This document shows positions 62,611-64,000 of a stretch of DNA of 64,000 nucleotides, one piece after another. Below the pieces are notes generated by a model. That model made no database searches. It was given only the letters and a program-made list of their open reading frames with translations, and was not told where the DNA came from. Each line of letters starts with the position of its first letter. Within the stretch, counting starts at the first letter, position 1. Location of the stretch: NCBI RefSeq assembly GCF_017355955.1, contig NZ_JAFFID010000001.1, positions 124,001-188,000 of the forward strand, read 5' to 3'. Source of the DNA: Sabulibacter ruber (GTDB taxonomy: Bacteria; Bacteroidota; Bacteroidia; Cytophagales; Hymenobacteraceae). The position numbers and the translations under genes were made by a program.

Positions 62611-63501
62611 ATGCCACACTATTCAGAACCCATGCTGCGCGACGGCGCCCTGAACGGAAGAACCATCATCATAACCGGGGGCGGAACCGGCTTAGGCAAA
62701 TCCATGGGCCTGTACTTCCTGCAACTTGGGGCCAATCTGGTCATCACCAGCCGCAAGATGGAGGTTCTGGAGAAAACGGCCCAGGAAATGGCGGAGCAGA
62801 CAGGCGGTCAGGTACTGCCCGTTGCCTGTGATGTGCGCAAACCCTTGGAGGTAGAGGCCATGGTGCAAGCAACCCTGGAAAGGTTTGGAGCCGTGCACGG
62901 CCTGGTGAACAACGCGGCCGGAAATTTCATCAGCCCCACCGAGCGGCTTTCGCCCAAAGCGTTTGACGTGATCGTGGATATCGTCCTGAAAGGCAGCTAC
63001 AACTGTACGCTTACCTTAGGGAAACAATGGATTGATAACCAGCAGCCCGGCACCATCCTGAACATTGTGACCACCTACGCCTGGACCGGTTCTGGCTACG
63101 TGGTGCCTTCTGCTACGGCTAAAGCGGGGGTACTGGCCATGACGCGTTCTCTGGCTTCTGAATGGGCCAAATACGGCATCAGGTCCAACGCCATTGCCCC
63201 GGGACCGTTCCCCACCGAGGGTGCCTGGAGCCGGTTGTTCCCGGAAAATCTGGCTAAGAAACTGGACCCTTTGAACCGCATTCCGGTGAAGCGCTACGGG
63301 GAGCATCAGGAACTGGCCAATCTGGCGGCTTACCTTATCTCAGACTATTCGGCTTACGTGAACGGCGAGGTCATTACCATAGACGGCGGTGAGTGGCTTT
63401 ACGGCGGCGGCGAATTCAATTACCTGGACCAGGTGCCGCACGAGATGTGGGATTCCATTGAGCAAGCGGTGCGGGGTAAGGGCAAAGACAAAAAAGAATA
63501 G
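62611..63501 (+). CDS. SDR family 2,4-dienoyl-CoA reductase-like protein
   Basis: 296 residues. The NADP(H) motif is ITGGGTGLGKSMG, followed by CDVRKPLEV, NNAAGNFISPTERLS and the substrate-side TTYAWTGSGYVVPSATAKAGV. The usual YxxxK is replaced by S-A-T-A-K, as in the peroxisomal/mitochondrial-type dienoyl-CoA reductases. This suggests reduction of 2,4-dienoyl-CoA in beta-oxidation of unsaturated fatty acids. TATCTTTC at 62583 may be the -7 element. The SRPBCC gene follows 3 nt on. Confidence 0.82.
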   Translation: MPHYSEPMLRDGALNGRTIIITGGGTGLGKSMGLYFLQLGANLVITSRKMEVLEKTAQEMAEQTGGQVLPVACDVRKPLEVEAMVQATLERFGAVHGLVNNAAGNFISPTERLSPKAFDVIVDIVLKGSYNCTLTLGKQWIDNQQPGTILNIVTTYAWTGSGYVVPSATAKAGVLAMTRSLASEWAKYGIRSNAIAPGPFPTEGAWSRLFPENLAKKLDPLNRIPVKRYGEHQELANLAAYLISDYSAYVNGEVITIDGGEWLYGGGEFNYLDQVPHEMWDSIEQAVRGKGKDKKE

Positions 63502-63504
63502 CCT

Positions 63505-63966
63505 ATGCCAACGCTGGAAGGCTCTTTACTGGTGAAAGGCACCCCCGAGGACCTGTTCTGGTTCTCCCAGGATTATACCCAACGGCTGCACTGGGACAAC
63601 TACCTGGCAGTAGCCCGGCTGGAACATGGCGCCACGCAGGCAGCCAAAGGAGTGGAGGCCTACTGTGAGAGCAAGAAAGGCATAGGCATGACCGTTCGCT
63701 ACATCAGTTTTCATCCGCCCACGCAGGTAGCCATGGAGATGACGCAGGGCCCCTGGGTATTCCAGAAGTTCTCCGGGAGTTGGCGGTTTAAGGCTGAAGA
63801 AAAGGAACTTACCCGGGTTTACTTCCGGTACAACTTTCAGGTAAAGTTTGGGAAAGTAGGCGCTTTGGTGCTTACTCCTATCATCCGTTGGTTGCTGCAG
63901 GCGGATATCTCCAACCGGCTCAGGTACTTCAAGGATGCCGTAGAAACAGGTAGGATCAAGGCATAA
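63505..63966 (+). CDS. SRPBCC-family lipid-binding-like protein
   Basis: 153 residues with the START/Bet v1-like pattern of the SRPBCC superfamily: LLVKGTPEDLFWFSQDYTQRLHWD at the N-terminus, then VRYISFHPPTQVAMEMTQGPWVFQKFSGSWRF and a C-terminal helix (TPIIRWLLQADISNRLRYFKDAV). It may bind a hydrophobic ligand. It follows the dienoyl-CoA reductase by 3 nt and is likely co-transcribed. A terminator-like hairpin begins right after the stop. Confidence 0.8.
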   Translation: MPTLEGSLLVKGTPEDLFWFSQDYTQRLHWDNYLAVARLEHGATQAAKGVEAYCESKKGIGMTVRYISFHPPTQVAMEMTQGPWVFQKFSGSWRFKAEEKELTRVYFRYNFQVKFGKVGALVLTPIIRWLLQADISNRLRYFKDAVETGRIKA

Positions 63967-63996
63967 AAAAAGCCCGGAGCGTTTCCGGACCTTTTT
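63967..63996 (+). terminator. Terminator after the SRPBCC gene
   Basis: AAAAAG..CCGGA and TCCGG..CTTTTT with one internal mismatch and a T-run, at the window edge. Confidence 0.7.
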
Positions 63997-64000
63997 CTTT

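Overview
The window looks like chromosomal DNA of a Bacteroidota bacterium of the Cytophagales, probably the Hymenobacteraceae (Rufibacter/Pontibacter-like). The reasons are a Por/type IX secretion sorting domain, TAnnTTTG-type promoter elements, weak Shine-Dalgarno sites, DUF4920 and poly-HAMP proteins, an MQO-type malate oxidase and roughly 50 percent GC. The genus is inference. I saw no rRNA, tRNA, CRISPR array, complete insertion sequence or prophage. The left edge cuts a csaA-like gene.

Layout. Positions 1-11.9 kb hold metabolic and housekeeping genes: a Rieske-tailed FAD oxidoreductase, a DUF922 protease-like protein, a MATE exporter, an aminotransferase, an EgtD-type methyltransferase, menC, a sirtuin, topA and sixA. 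From 12.0 to 22.4 kb lies one same-strand chemosensory locus: parA, a 1719-residue receptor with no membrane segment and a long HAMP array, cheW, cheY, cheB, cheA and cheC. From 22.6 to 25.0 kb is a polyamine pair, a speD-speE fusion followed by an agmatinase-family gene, then a small membrane protein and recQ. From 27.7 to 39 kb come a lipoprotein subtilase, a LexA/CI-like regulator, a pirin, a PLC-like protein, a (Gly-Thr-Thr)-repeat lipoprotein, rmuC, DUF2062, a CYP152 peroxygenase, DUF4920 and a membrane protein. From 39 to 54 kb are an addB-like nuclease, three tandem PPP phosphatases, mqo, a T9SS cargo protein, small unknowns and an addA-like helicase-nuclease. From 54 to 64 kb are a DEAD-box RNA helicase, flavoproteins, an epimerase-like protein, a carotenoid desaturase-like gene, a TPR histidine kinase, a dienoyl-CoA-reductase-like SDR and an SRPBCC protein.

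The strongest candidate for an unusual system is the 12.0-22.4 kb locus. The receptor has thirteen consecutive units of exactly 276 bp (92 residues) with no indel in any unit. It sits beside a ParA ATPase, a CheB whose receiver has lost its phospho-acceptor Asp, a CheA without a P2 domain and a two-site CheC, with no cheR in the window. This suggests a cytoplasmic, ParA-positioned array that is not an ordinary flagellar chemotaxis system.

A second genome-level feature is a family of about thirteen short intergenic hairpins, roughly one per 5 kb. They share a centre like TTTTC-N(2-4)-GAAAA while their arms differ, and one related copy lies inside a reading frame. Other non-coding structure includes a 63-nt GTGA microsatellite on the menC stop codon, a nested inverted-repeat element near 56.5 kb and several palindromic operator candidates.
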